A DNA stretch of 64,000 nucleotides from Legionella quateirensis (GCF_001467955.1 NZ_LNYR01000001.1:1-64000), one strand, 5' to 3'. Positions 46,874 through 57,013 are shown, counted from the stretch's first letter. Made by a program: numbers and translations. The notes: a model not told the origin generated them from the sequence alone.

Positions 46874-47809
46874 TTCGAAATGCTTTAGTATAAAATGACT
46901 AAGACCGTTTATTGTTGCAAAATCATCAAGGCTATAAGCACGACATTGAGCGTTTTCGGCAAGATACATTTTTTTTAATGAACTTCCTGCTCCCAACTCC
47001 AGGAAGATGTCAGTTCCATATTCTGGAGCTAACTTCATGACTTTGTTCCAATGCAGTGTTTGTGAGAGCTCTTTAGCGAGTATCGGAATCATTTCTTTTG
47101 ATGAAGAAATGAGTTCGTTTGTTAATGAATTCAGTATGGGAATGTGCATCACGTAGTGTTGATAATGTTCCAGGGAACTTAAAAAAGCGTCCGTTGCTTT
47201 AATCAGTAAGGGCGTATGTGAGGGTAAATTCACTTCCAATCGTTTTGTTGTGCGAACTCCATGCGATTTTGCCTCATTCAGTAGTAATTCCAAATGAGTT
47301 GCAAGACCCCCAAGAATATAATGATCGTCTGCATTAATGATGGCAATGGGGCAGTTAAAGCGGGTAGAGAGGCGCTGGGCACTATTCAGGTCTATGTTTC
47401 CTTTTAATGCAACCAAACCACAGGACTCTCCTGCTGCAACTTCAGTGGTCACTTGTTGCATCAGTTCTGCTCTTTTATAAGAAAGAGAGCATAATTCTTT
47501 AATACTTAATCTGGCACTGGCAGCATAAGCAGATAATTCCCCCAGGCTATATCCACAAAGAAGTTGAGGACTTAAGCCTGTTTTCTGGATGAGCGCTTGA
47601 TACGAGCCAACACTGAGTACCGTTAAAAAAAGTTGAGCATATACTGTGTCATGACAATACTGCGCGACAATTTTTTTATCCTGCAGTTCCAGACCGATCT
47701 GTTGCGATGCGTCATTTAACCATTGTCTGCCAAAATCATCCTCAGCCAGCATTTTAAACATATTGGCATCTTGTAATCCCTGACCAGAAAACGCAATTAG
47801 TAATGACAT
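46865..47809 (-). CDS. mdcH: Malonate decarboxylase: malonyl-CoA:ACP transacylase
   Basis: 314 aa FabD-like enzyme. FSGQG at the N-terminus and the nucleophile motif GYSLGELSA (Ser about 88), with a catalytic His in LPSHTPLL. In the malonate decarboxylase system MdcH loads malonyl onto the carrier subunit to start the cycle. Overlaps mdcB by 13 bases; last gene of the operon. Confidence 0.9.
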   Translation of the reverse strand: MSLLIAFSGQGLQDANMFKMLAEDDFGRQWLNDASQQIGLELQDKKIVAQYCHDTVYAQLFLTVLSVGSYQALIQKTGLSPQLLCGYSLGELSAYAASARLSIKELCSLSYKRAELMQQVTTEVAAGESCGLVALKGNIDLNSAQRLSTRFNCPIAIINADDHYILGGLATHLELLLNEAKSHGVRTTKRLEVNLPSHTPLLIKATDAFLSSLEHYQHYVMHIPILNSLTNELISSSKEMIPILAKELSQTLHWNKVMKLAPEYGTDIFLELGAGSSLKKMYLAENAQCRAYSLDDFATINGLSHFILKHFEKP

Positions 47810-48663
47810 AAAAGAGGTTCACAAAATAGTTGGCTAATAAATAATAAGACACTCATCAAATCAGCAACACCACCCGGGCTGATTCCTTCCCTGGAAAAAA
47901 GGGCATGCGTTTTTAATGCTTCTTGTTGTCGCCTGTTAATGCACTCAATGTCTAACAACTCGTGTGCTTTCATTTTCGCAAAATTCAGACCTTCCATACC
48001 CTTTCTGAACAGTACATTGGTATCATCAATTTTAGTCAAGAGCACCAGATAAGCAAATAGACAACAATGATCCAGAGATTGGGTCTTGGTAAAAAGAGTA
48101 GTAAATGAGGAGCATAATTCGAATATGGGTTCATAACCATTGATGGCCATTTGCCTTGCATCTACTACAGAATATTTGCTTCGAACCAATGCGCCATTAC
48201 CGTTATTGTTGCGGTGTTTTTGTAAACTGTTTCTCCAGTCCTTAATGAGTTGCTCATAAAGTTCCATTTGGGTGAATGACGTCTTTTCCTTACTCATTCG
48301 TGCTGCCGAAACGCATAAAATTCCAAGAGCAAAAATTGCTCCGCGATGGGTATTAATACCTTTTGTTGTCTTCATCATTTGGCATTCCGCATTAAGTGCC
48401 GTCTGCCGTAATTCAGCAAATGTTCTGTTTTCCAGTCCGTGTCGGGTAATAAGATAAAAATAATGACGTAAGGTAAACAGGCTGCGATAAAAAGTTTCCC
48501 CATCCATGTCATGATGAGCGCCGGAGTCAATAAAACTAACCAAACCCGGCTTAGGATAGGCTCTAATTTCAAAATACAGGGAACGAATTGCTATTTTGGC
48601 CATTCGGTGTGCAATTTTATGGTTAGATTCAGGATAAACTGGGGTACTGTTCATAAAGTTCAT
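47797..48663 (-). CDS. mdcB: Triphosphoribosyl-dephospho-CoA synthase
   Basis: 288 aa, CitG/MdcB family. Makes the prosthetic-group precursor from dephospho-CoA and ATP. KPGLVSFIDSGAHHDMD and HRGAIFALGIL are family motifs. It overlaps mdcG by 35 bases; a second ATG at 48654 (MNSTPVYP) is an alternative start. Confidence 0.92.
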   Translation of the reverse strand: MNFMNSTPVYPESNHKIAHRMAKIAIRSLYFEIRAYPKPGLVSFIDSGAHHDMDGETFYRSLFTLRHYFYLITRHGLENRTFAELRQTALNAECQMMKTTKGINTHRGAIFALGILCVSAARMSKEKTSFTQMELYEQLIKDWRNSLQKHRNNNGNGALVRSKYSVVDARQMAINGYEPIFELCSSFTTLFTKTQSLDHCCLFAYLVLLTKIDDTNVLFRKGMEGLNFAKMKAHELLDIECINRRQQEALKTHALFSREGISPGGVADLMSVLLFISQLFCEPLLCHY

Positions 48664-49288
48664 GTCGTGTTATCAATCCGATATCTTTAGAATTTTTAAA
48701 CAGAAATTGATTCGTAGAAGAATTCATTAGTTCATATAGGGCAATATCGCCCAAATCATGAAATCGGACCTCTCCATCGATACGAACTCCGAAAATCCGT
48801 TTTAAACTGGTTACTCTTCGTCCTAGTTCGGACAGTGAGCAATTGTCGTAATCAATGAGTAAGTCCAAATCTGAATGATCGTTTACAAAAGGTTGGTTTG
48901 AAAGATACTCGAACAAATGTGAACCGTAAACCGAAATGGATTGAAAGTCTGATAGGTCCTGTTGAGAATATCCATTTTTTGAGTGCTGTCCCAACTTTTG
49001 AGACCAATAATCGCTCATCTCCGCGAGTTTTGGTAAGTCCTGTACCTTGATAAGCTCCTTTTTGTTCAGAGTCATACTGATACGATACTTTTTGTTATTA
49101 AGCAGAATTGGCAAACCCACATGTAGCCCCAACTCATCATGTACTAATTGTCTTGCGTAAATACAAGGCAATCCGTTATTAAGCCATTCAGATATACAGT
49201 CTACAATCTCTTGATTGGGTCCATAGCTCGAATTTATTTTGAATGAAGAGTTTGGCGCAACATAGATGAGTTGATGCCGTTGATTCAT
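48629..49288 (-). CDS. mdcG: Phosphoribosyl-dephospho-CoA transferase
   Basis: 219 aa nucleotidyltransferase. It transfers phosphoribosyl-dephospho-CoA to the carrier serine. The motif YGSHLFEYL ... SDLDLLID (Asp-x-Asp) is the metal-binding active site. It overlaps mdcE by 4 bases. Confidence 0.92.
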   Translation of the reverse strand: MNQRHQLIYVAPNSSFKINSSYGPNQEIVDCISEWLNNGLPCIYARQLVHDELGLHVGLPILLNNKKYRISMTLNKKELIKVQDLPKLAEMSDYWSQKLGQHSKNGYSQQDLSDFQSISVYGSHLFEYLSNQPFVNDHSDLDLLIDYDNCSLSELGRRVTSLKRIFGVRIDGEVRFHDLGDIALYELMNSSTNQFLFKNSKDIGLITRHELYEQYPSLS

Positions 49289-49995
49289 AATGGCAGATTC
49301 TCTACAGCATTGATGACTGTATATGCCAACGTTCTCCCTCCGCGTTCTTTTCCTAATTGTGCACGTACATCATCTGTGCCGTTTTGCTTTAACAGGTGCT
49401 CCAGTGTCCCGGGTATTTGCGCTAATTCAACTATTTGATGTAATCCACCAAGCTTATAGAAATTTTTAACACCAGGAGCAAATATGGGTAAGGATTTGCT
49501 TAATTCTTCAAGAGCACTTAATTCAATTTTGGTAACTTTTGCAATTCCTTCTAGCCACATGACGGCTAACTCCGCATCTGGCAAGGCTAAAATGGTGTCG
49601 GCCATTAAACCATAAGCGATAAATCCACCTCCAACTGCCTGATTATAAACTAATGAAATTATTTGATTTCCTTGCTGGCGAAGACACGCCAATCCAGTGA
49701 GTAAATGACCAAAGTATTGATACATTCCCAGCCATTCATCGCGCATGGTTAATTGTTGCCCAGCCACATCAACCAATAATAAAAGAGGATCTTTGGATTT
49801 TTGTTCCATGAGGTCAATAATTTGTTCTGCCATAATCAATGCTTGTTCTGCGCCCAAAAAAGTAGACTCCTTTACGCCCAGAACCTGGAACTGCTGTTTG
49901 CCAATTTGCCCTGTACCGAAAATAACGGAGCTTTTTTCTTTAAGTTGATAATGAGTCCCGAATATGCCGTCCATCACTGCATTTAAACGAATCAT
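49285..49995 (-). CDS. mdcE: Malonate decarboxylase gamma subunit
   Basis: 236 aa carboxyltransferase-fold subunit (crotonase-like) that works with the beta subunit to decarboxylate malonyl-S-carrier to acetyl-S-carrier. IISLVYNQAVGGGFIAYGLMAD forms the oxyanion part. Overlaps the fused subunit gene by 4 bases (ATGA). Confidence 0.92.
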   Translation of the reverse strand: MIRLNAVMDGIFGTHYQLKEKSSVIFGTGQIGKQQFQVLGVKESTFLGAEQALIMAEQIIDLMEQKSKDPLLLLVDVAGQQLTMRDEWLGMYQYFGHLLTGLACLRQQGNQIISLVYNQAVGGGFIAYGLMADTILALPDAELAVMWLEGIAKVTKIELSALEELSKSLPIFAPGVKNFYKLGGLHQIVELAQIPGTLEHLLKQNGTDDVRAQLGKERGGRTLAYTVINAVENLPL

Positions 49996-51185
49996 GGCAT
50001 CTCCTTTTTAATGTGTCTGGCCGCCTCTAAAAAGCTTTTTTCATCCATGTTAAAAAGAGTAGGTGCGAGTTGTGGGAAATGCATTGTTAAATACTCGCCT
50101 TCCTCCTGACACGATTTGGTGTGTTCCAAACGGTTTTTTAACAGGGCATGTTGTTTTTTTAGCCCGTCCAAAGTCAGAGGTGTTTTTTTCTGCATGACCG
50201 CTTTGATGGTTTTCTTGATCGATTCAACGGATGAGTCTACATAAGATTGGGCTATGTCTTGTAAGTATCTGGTTTTTCCCCCATAAACTCTCCAGACTAA
50301 TGCCCGGTCTTCTGCATCAAACGCTTCAATACCTTTTACAGCCTGAATAACCTCAGCTCCAGATACTCCTATGCGAGCAATTTCATTGACAATGATGTAG
50401 TCCAAACAGGCAGATATGATACCCATACCGCCAAAGGCGCCATTTTTTCCACAAACAACCCCCAGGGTCATTATTCCTTTATTCCTTGCTTCAAAGATTG
50501 CCCTAATCGCTTCTGAAATAGCGATTTCTCCACCATTTGCTTCATGAAGTCGAACACCGCCACTGTCAATTAATAAAATGACGGTTTTAATGTCCCGTTT
50601 GATTGCTGCTTTGAATAGTCCAGTTAGTTTTGCACCATGTACCTCACCAACAGCGCCTCCCATAAAGTCTTTTTGTTGTGCCGCTATCAGTACGCTTTGC
50701 GAGTCCAGTTTTGCCTGCCCAATTACGATGCCATCATCTGCTTCAACGGGTAAGCCTAAGGTCGGCAAATGGGGGCTACAGAATTTCTCATTATTGAGCC
50801 ATTCAGTAAAGGATCCGGCATCGGTAAGCGCCGTAATTCGTTCGCGTGCATTCAGTTCCAAATAATTACCGGCCTCTCTTTTATATCCGTAAAACTCCTC
50901 AAGTGCCTGTCTTAGTCTTAATGAAACTACAGGAGGTGTTGCTCCATTATCATTGATTGTAAATTTGAGTCCCACTGGTTGGTATTCCTTAACAAAATCA
51001 TCGATGACCATAGACCAAATCTGTTTGTAATTCTCAACTGCAGTATCAATGTGAAATTGTGTCCGCTGGTGATCATTTTCTTCAATAATCACTTCAAGAT
51101 TACCTGAGCCTACAACGCCACAGACGACTCGTTTACCTAGTGCCTTCTGACCTTTTAATTCAAAATTAAATTCAAGGGATTCCAT
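49992..51185 (-). CDS. mdcCD: Fused malonate decarboxylase carrier (delta) and beta subunits
   Basis: 397 aa. Residues 1-~100 are the acyl-carrier subunit MdcC: VCGVVGSGNLEV carries the modified Ser27, and GATPPVVSLRLRQALEEF is its C-terminal block. From about 115 (ELNARERITALTDAGSF) the rest is the beta subunit MdcD with SVLIAAQQKDFMGGAVGEVHG and VVCGKNGAFGGMGI. In Klebsiella these are separate genes (mdcC about 99 aa, mdcD about 280 aa). It starts 9 bases after mdcA. Confidence 0.9.
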   Translation of the reverse strand: MESLEFNFELKGQKALGKRVVCGVVGSGNLEVIIEENDHQRTQFHIDTAVENYKQIWSMVIDDFVKEYQPVGLKFTINDNGATPPVVSLRLRQALEEFYGYKREAGNYLELNARERITALTDAGSFTEWLNNEKFCSPHLPTLGLPVEADDGIVIGQAKLDSQSVLIAAQQKDFMGGAVGEVHGAKLTGLFKAAIKRDIKTVILLIDSGGVRLHEANGGEIAISEAIRAIFEARNKGIMTLGVVCGKNGAFGGMGIISACLDYIIVNEIARIGVSGAEVIQAVKGIEAFDAEDRALVWRVYGGKTRYLQDIAQSYVDSSVESIKKTIKAVMQKKTPLTLDGLKKQHALLKNRLEHTKSCQEEGEYLTMHFPQLAPTLFNMDEKSFLEAARHIKKEMP

Positions 51186-51194
51186 ATTTATTCC

Positions 51195-52838
51195 TTACCA
51201 ATTTCTATACTGTGCCGGTGGAACATAAAGACCTTTTGAGTAATCGACCAGTTCGCGCATGGATTTTGCTGCAAGTAAATCTCTGGTTGCATCAGACAGT
51301 TTGATACCCAAGTCCTCTGGTCTTTGTATCACGCCGCGATGGCGTAATTCATCTACTTTCTTTTTATCCCTGTTTCTTCCAACTTCGGTATATCCGGCGA
51401 CACCTCTGATGGCTTGCTCACGTTCGTCCAGAGTACGACACATGAGCAGATTGGCGACGCCTTCTTCCGTGACAATATGACTAATATCATCGCCGTAAAT
51501 CATGATAGGCGGTAGATCCGCTTTCATGGATTTTTGTAACGACCAGGCATCCAGATGTTCTACAAAGGTTGGTTGGGTGACGCTTTGAAACGTTTCCACC
51601 ATTTGAATGACCAGTTTCCTGCCTCGCGGCATTTTGCTGGATAAGGCCTCACCACGTTCTTTTCCTGCTTTCAACCAGGCATAGGATGAGTGTCTTCTGC
51701 CCGGAGCATCACAGCCCATATTGGGAGCTCCTCCAAACCCGGCAATTCGACCGTCCACTGCGGTTGAGCTGTTTCCTTCTATATCAATTTGCAGAGTAGC
51801 CCCGATAAATGCATCGCAGGCATAATGTCCGGCCAGTTGCCCTAACATGCGGTTGGAGCGTAAAGAACCATCCTTTCCAGTAAAGAAAATATCTGGGCGA
51901 GCTCTGATGTAATCATTCATGCCAACTTCTCCGCCAAAGGCATGAATGGATTTTACAAAGCCATGCTCAATTGCCGGAATTAATGTAGGAACTGGATTTA
52001 ATATCCAATGTTGGCAGATTTTATCTTTTAAACCTAAGGATTCGGCATAAGTTGGGAGGAGCAATTCGATGGCGCAGGTATTAAATCCAATTCCATGATT
52101 TAAAATATTAACTTGATAAGGGGCATAAATTCCTTTAATAACCATCATGGCCATGAGTATTTTAATTTCATTAATTTGTGCTGGATCCCGTGTAAACAAC
52201 GGTTGTATAGTAGAAGATTCAGGTCCTTTGACGATGATATCCACCCAATCGCCAGGAATATCAATTCTGGGTAATTTATCTACGATTTCATTTACCTGGA
52301 CAATGACGACGCCATTTTTAAACGCAGTGGCTTCAATAATGGCTGGTGTTTCTTCTGTATTCGCGCCTGTATATAAATTCCCATCATGATCCGCTTGATC
52401 AGCCATCAGCAAGCACACATCAGGGGTTAAATCACTGACCAGACGGGCAAATAATTCATTATAAGTATGTATGTTTCCAATATGAATTTTTTTATTTTTA
52501 ACCATAGTGGCCAGACGAAGGGATTGAGGGCCTGAATAGGCAAAATCAATCTTTGATGCAATACCTTTTTCAAAAAGTGTCAAGTGCTCAGGTAATGCTA
52601 TTGCTGATTGAATCATATGCAGATTATTAATCTGATTTGAGTCCAGTTGCGTCATGGCGCTTGCCAGGTAATTTGCTTGTTTTTGATTGTCACCTTCGAT
52701 GCAAATTTTATCACCGCATTGGATCACTTTTGAAAGCACCTCAACGAGATCCTCAGTTGCAATAAATTTCTTATTTTTTATATAAGATTTAATTTTATTG
52801 ATCTGGCTTAAATAGTGTTTTTTATTGGTATCCCACAT
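51195..52838 (-). CDS. mdcA: Malonate decarboxylase alpha subunit
   Basis: 547 aa from the ATG at 52838, preceded by AGGAAG; the frame is open 83 codons further upstream into the amine oxidase gene, but MWDTNKKHYLSQINKIK matches the family start and length (about 551 in Klebsiella). Acetyl-S-carrier:malonate carrier transferase, CoA-transferase fold; NHGIGFNTCAIELLLPTYAE and IAGFGGAPNMGCDAPGRRH are family blocks. It frees acetate and reloads malonate. Starts 28 bases after the amine oxidase. Confidence 0.93.
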   Translation of the reverse strand: MWDTNKKHYLSQINKIKSYIKNKKFIATEDLVEVLSKVIQCGDKICIEGDNQKQANYLASAMTQLDSNQINNLHMIQSAIALPEHLTLFEKGIASKIDFAYSGPQSLRLATMVKNKKIHIGNIHTYNELFARLVSDLTPDVCLLMADQADHDGNLYTGANTEETPAIIEATAFKNGVVIVQVNEIVDKLPRIDIPGDWVDIIVKGPESSTIQPLFTRDPAQINEIKILMAMMVIKGIYAPYQVNILNHGIGFNTCAIELLLPTYAESLGLKDKICQHWILNPVPTLIPAIEHGFVKSIHAFGGEVGMNDYIRARPDIFFTGKDGSLRSNRMLGQLAGHYACDAFIGATLQIDIEGNSSTAVDGRIAGFGGAPNMGCDAPGRRHSSYAWLKAGKERGEALSSKMPRGRKLVIQMVETFQSVTQPTFVEHLDAWSLQKSMKADLPPIMIYGDDISHIVTEEGVANLLMCRTLDEREQAIRGVAGYTEVGRNRDKKKVDELRHRGVIQRPEDLGIKLSDATRDLLAAKSMRELVDYSKGLYVPPAQYRNW

Positions 52839-52866
52839 AATTCTTCCTGAATTTACTTTATGAATG

Positions 52867-54945
52867 TCATTTACATAACCCCATCGGTAAAGGCTTTTCG
52901 GATTGCGATGGTTCCGACTCTCTTGATATTGGTCTATCTTTGTTAAATAAATTGAATACGGTGTGAGAATTGGACGAAGAACAACAGCTCTGTAATTCGA
53001 GCTCTGATTCTGTTTCATTTTGTTTCTTACTTTTTTTGTTTCGTTCTGCTGGCAAACCCAATGCTGGATTATGATTAAAAAAGCCAAATGGCTTCAGCTC
53101 AAACATGACAGTTGCAGTTGGCATGACGGGAAAATCTTCCGGCCTTGGCAAATGAGTGGCTCCAAAAGTAGCCCATAAAACAATGGGTTTATTGATGATG
53201 GGCCTATTTTGTTGCACGTATTTTGTTACACCATCCCCTCCTGCATGCTGGTTAGGATAATCGCCTGATGCATATTTCTCGCGTTGATTATATTGTGTTA
53301 CCCACAGACCATGAGTGGCATAACCAGCTCGTTGATAAATGCAACTGCTTGGGTGAGCAAGCAATAAAGGAGTTTGCGGTAACTCCAGTTTATAGGCTGT
53401 TGGCTCCCCAACATGATTGAACATCATGGGATTGAATATTTTCCAGGTACGCTGAGTGGCCGCATTGGTATCTCGAGCCCCTTCACTTTCAGTCTGGAGC
53501 AACGTCTGAGTAGTTCCAAAACCTACGCCATCAGGATTTTCAGCGCTCACTGGCATTGATTTGAATTCACTTTCACATACTGAATTATTGGCACCGTCCA
53601 CCATCATATGCAATCGAGCACTAAATAAGTGTTGATGGGAAGGTCCTGCAATTTCATTGGTTAATTTACTACCCCAAGAATAACTAGTTCCCGGACTAAT
53701 TGCTGCCGTTTGCACTATTCCTGTGAGTTTTGCTTCCAGTTTTAAACTGCCGTCCTGGCCAAAACGCCAATAAAATCCGTAATCGTAATTATCTATTGTG
53801 GTAAAAAAACTAACGACCAATTGTCGTGCTCTTCGTGTTTCATAGATGCCAGTACGGGTTTCATAGTGTTTCCATAGGATGCCTGCATCTTCTTCATGCA
53901 TGCATATGGCATGTTTTAAGAGTTTTGCCTCACCATGTTCAGTAGCTATTGGAACATCAAAATAATAAATTTGTCCCAGACAATCACAGCCTAACTCCAA
54001 TTGATTTGCAAATCGGCCAAATCCATTTTCCCCTGAGTCAAATGCTGATTTAAAGTAATGACTGATGCTGGGATCAGCATAAGGAACAACCATGTCAACG
54101 ATACTGGCACGATAGAGTATAGGTCGCTCCTGATCGTGATCCTGATCGTGATAGTTAACCGCATGTAATACTAACCCTTCTCTGGGGGTAAAACCCACTC
54201 GAAATCGCCATTGTTGCCATTCCACTTTCCAGCCATTAACTTTAAAACTCGGGCCTTCTGGCTGAGTGATGTCAAGTGGTTTCGGAGCTTCGCGTGTATC
54301 TTGAATAGAAGCGGAATCATAGTTGATAATGGTTTTGGGTATTGGTGTATTGAGGCCATCATCATCCAATCGTAGAATACATTCGTTCACCAGATCAACA
54401 ACAGCAATGACTCCTTCAATAGGACGTGCATAAGCATTATCAGTCAGTTTTTCTCGATAATAACTTACCGCTCTGACCAGGCGCTTTCCTTTTTCATCGT
54501 CTTTATTGAAATATCCTGGAGCAAAGGGATCAACCTGGATGAGCTCTATTTCTGAGTCGGACAAACCTCGTTTTTTCATCGCTTCCCGCCAGGCCATATC
54601 CGATTTTACAATACGTTCACATTTAGGATAATCGCCAGGCATAATAGGTGCCTGTCCATAGGGGTGTTTGTCAAAAGGCAGTAATTCCCAGCGTGTAATG
54701 CTTCCTGTTGTCAGGTTTACATTACCTTCATAGGTTTGATTTGTTGTTGAATCAAGTACACAGACAAATGCAATACGATCAAGAGTTTGTTCCTTCTCTG
54801 TATTAATAATGTCGGATTGAGAGGGTTCTTCGAGAACTACATAGGCAAATTGATGGTGAGGCCCCAGAGACTGTTCATTTTTCAGAAGGGCGCAAGCTTG
54901 TTGGATTTCTTCCATACTTAAAGGATCAAGTGGATGAGACGGCAT
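52867..54945 (-). CDS. Copper amine oxidase (TPQ enzyme)
   Basis: 692 aa, no signal peptide, similar in plan to Arthrobacter amine oxidases. The topaquinone precursor is Tyr387 in IDNYDYG; the catalytic base is Asp303 in FDSGENGFG; copper histidines lie in SHQHLFSARLHM (about 436-439) and THLPRPEDFP near 650. It oxidises primary amines to aldehydes with O2, giving NH3 and H2O2. It is 28 bases upstream of mdcA, with no terminator between, so probably the first gene of that operon. Residues beyond about 655 form a polar tail. Confidence 0.93.
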   Translation of the reverse strand: MPSHPLDPLSMEEIQQACALLKNEQSLGPHHQFAYVVLEEPSQSDIINTEKEQTLDRIAFVCVLDSTTNQTYEGNVNLTTGSITRWELLPFDKHPYGQAPIMPGDYPKCERIVKSDMAWREAMKKRGLSDSEIELIQVDPFAPGYFNKDDEKGKRLVRAVSYYREKLTDNAYARPIEGVIAVVDLVNECILRLDDDGLNTPIPKTIINYDSASIQDTREAPKPLDITQPEGPSFKVNGWKVEWQQWRFRVGFTPREGLVLHAVNYHDQDHDQERPILYRASIVDMVVPYADPSISHYFKSAFDSGENGFGRFANQLELGCDCLGQIYYFDVPIATEHGEAKLLKHAICMHEEDAGILWKHYETRTGIYETRRARQLVVSFFTTIDNYDYGFYWRFGQDGSLKLEAKLTGIVQTAAISPGTSYSWGSKLTNEIAGPSHQHLFSARLHMMVDGANNSVCESEFKSMPVSAENPDGVGFGTTQTLLQTESEGARDTNAATQRTWKIFNPMMFNHVGEPTAYKLELPQTPLLLAHPSSCIYQRAGYATHGLWVTQYNQREKYASGDYPNQHAGGDGVTKYVQQNRPIINKPIVLWATFGATHLPRPEDFPVMPTATVMFELKPFGFFNHNPALGLPAERNKKSKKQNETESELELQSCCSSSNSHTVFNLFNKDRPISRESEPSQSEKPLPMGLCK

Positions 54946-55108
54946 AATTCACTCCTTGAATACAGTTCTACGCAATGCGTTTTGCTGTCATCTTATATTG
55001 ATATGGAGCGTTTTACTATATATCCGTATCATTATGCCCGTATAGATTGTTGGTACGTAAACGCGTTACACTAATCTTGTTTTTGATTTAACCTGGCTTC
55101 TGATTTTT

Positions 55109-57013
55109 ATGTACAATCCTCAAAATAAAAGATTGATTTTACGATTCGTTGGCTGGTTTTTTTTAATCAACAGTATTTTATTTTGGATTGTTGGCTCAGT
55201 TTATTTAAAGAAAATTCTTCTTTCTCCCACACTGTTTGCTAATTTTCTGGTTGACTATACAACTATTTCAGGAAAAGTTCTGGTTGTTTTTTTTGCTTTG
55301 GTTAATTACTTCAGTTATATGATGGTATTAGCCTTTATACCGGCCATATTAATATGGATTCTCGCCTATATCCTACCGGCTAAACGGTTTATCTGGTTCT
55401 TGAGTGTATTAACCGCAACCTTAAGTCTCATGCTTCTTATTATTAATAATTGTGTTTTTTCAATGTTCAAATTTCATTTGAATATGGATATCTTCAATCT
55501 CTTTTTTAATGGGCAGTGGTATGATGTTTTTGATTTCTCTGGACGTGAACTTAAAATCTCAATTTCGGTTTTATGCCTGGTCTGGGTTCTGGAAGTTGCT
55601 ATTGCTTTTTTTGTTTGGAACAAAATCATAGTAACCGATAAGTTTTTGATCGGGCGAACCATAGCACTCTTTTGGTTGGGTGGTTTTTTGTTCAGCTATT
55701 TTACCCTCCTGCAATCTATAGATGACAATAATAATTTATTCAGCCAACAAACGCCTAATTTACCGTTTTATAATCAATTAATCGTTTATTTAATCCCGGA
55801 TAAAAATGCTGAGGAATTGCTCGATCGGTACGGAGAGGGGCATTTTTACCAGCCTTTATTTTCTAATGATCCTTTGAATTATCCTCTCCATTCATTACAG
55901 TGCTCAAGACCTGAGAACCCCCCTAATATTATTTGGATTATGGTTGATTCGTTGCGGTTTGATAGTTTACAACCTGAGTATATGCCTAATTTAGCTGCAT
56001 TTGCAGAACGAAGTTGGCGCTTCAAGAAGCATCTGAGTGGGGGGAATTCAACTCAGCCGGGATTATTTTCTTTATTTTATTCCATTCCAAGCAGTTATTG
56101 GACCGCAGTACTGGAGCAGAACATCCCACCTGTATTTATTCAGCTACTTTTAAAATACCAGTATATGATCCGGGTGATCTGGTCTAGTGAAATGGTTATT
56201 CCTCCATTTGATAAAACAATCTATGGGGGAGTCTCTAATTTAAATCTGTATGGTGCATCAGGGGATGATATAGGAAATAAAGACAGATTTGTCACCGAAG
56301 AGGCAATAAAATTTTTAACCGAAAAGAACTTGAAGCAACCGTTTTTTCTTAATTTGTTTTATGATGCGCCACATGGGTATTGCCGAGACCAAAGTTATCC
56401 AGCGCCTTATCAACCAGCTATAAAAGAATGTTCACGAATAGCCATGACCAATGACGTTGATCCGATCCCTTATTATAACAGGTATCTAAATTCAGTACAT
56501 TTTATTGATGGTGAATTAGCTCAAGTATTAACCCGGATTGAAGAACAAGGTTACTTGAAGAACAGTATTGTTTTGATCACATCAGACCATGGCCAGGAGT
56601 TTAATGACAACAAGCTGAATTATTGGGGGCATGCGGGTAATTTTACAGCAGTACAAGTTCATGTTCCTCTTATTCTTTATTGGCCCGATCAGTCACCACG
56701 GGTTATTCATTATGAAACCAGTAGTTATGATGTTGTTCCTACTCTGTTAAAAAGAGCGTTTGATTGTCAGAATCCTATTATAGATTACAGTATTGGTCAG
56801 GATTTGCTGGATGAAAAAAATCGTTTACCTTTTGTTTTGGCTGGGAGCTACAGCACTATGGCTCTGATAGAACGGGATCGTCAAACTACTTTGCGAACTT
56901 CTGGCGGTGCTTTTATTACCAATGTTCGTGGAGAACCCATTCCGGATGCCAAACCTCGAATGCCCAACTTAAAGAGAGCTCTTGAGTTAATGAGACTTTA
57001 TTACAGCCGGTAG
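55109..57013 (+). CDS. pbgA: PbgA/YejM (LapC)-type inner-membrane sulfatase-fold protein
   Basis: 634 aa (E. coli YejM 586). Five hydrophobic segments in residues 1-~215, then a periplasmic sulfatase-like domain (NPPNIIWIMVDSLRFDSL, about 271-288; SDHGQEFNDNKLNYWGHAG). In enteric bacteria this protein senses LPS at the periplasmic face and adjusts LpxC proteolysis through LapB-FtsH. Whether the same holds here is inference. It is divergent from the amine oxidase and convergent with the SdhA-like gene. Confidence 0.85.
   Translation: MYNPQNKRLILRFVGWFFLINSILFWIVGSVYLKKILLSPTLFANFLVDYTTISGKVLVVFFALVNYFSYMMVLAFIPAILIWILAYILPAKRFIWFLSVLTATLSLMLLIINNCVFSMFKFHLNMDIFNLFFNGQWYDVFDFSGRELKISISVLCLVWVLEVAIAFFVWNKIIVTDKFLIGRTIALFWLGGFLFSYFTLLQSIDDNNNLFSQQTPNLPFYNQLIVYLIPDKNAEELLDRYGEGHFYQPLFSNDPLNYPLHSLQCSRPENPPNIIWIMVDSLRFDSLQPEYMPNLAAFAERSWRFKKHLSGGNSTQPGLFSLFYSIPSSYWTAVLEQNIPPVFIQLLLKYQYMIRVIWSSEMVIPPFDKTIYGGVSNLNLYGASGDDIGNKDRFVTEEAIKFLTEKNLKQPFFLNLFYDAPHGYCRDQSYPAPYQPAIKECSRIAMTNDVDPIPYYNRYLNSVHFIDGELAQVLTRIEEQGYLKNSIVLITSDHGQEFNDNKLNYWGHAGNFTAVQVHVPLILYWPDQSPRVIHYETSSYDVVPTLLKRAFDCQNPIIDYSIGQDLLDEKNRLPFVLAGSYSTMALIERDRQTTLRTSGGAFITNVRGEPIPDAKPRMPNLKRALELMRLYYSR

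Noticed and set aside
52839..53087. 83-codon N-terminal extension of mdcA
   Set aside because: It overlaps the amine oxidase 3' end, has no family similarity, and the ATG at 52838 has a ribosome site and the family-typical start.
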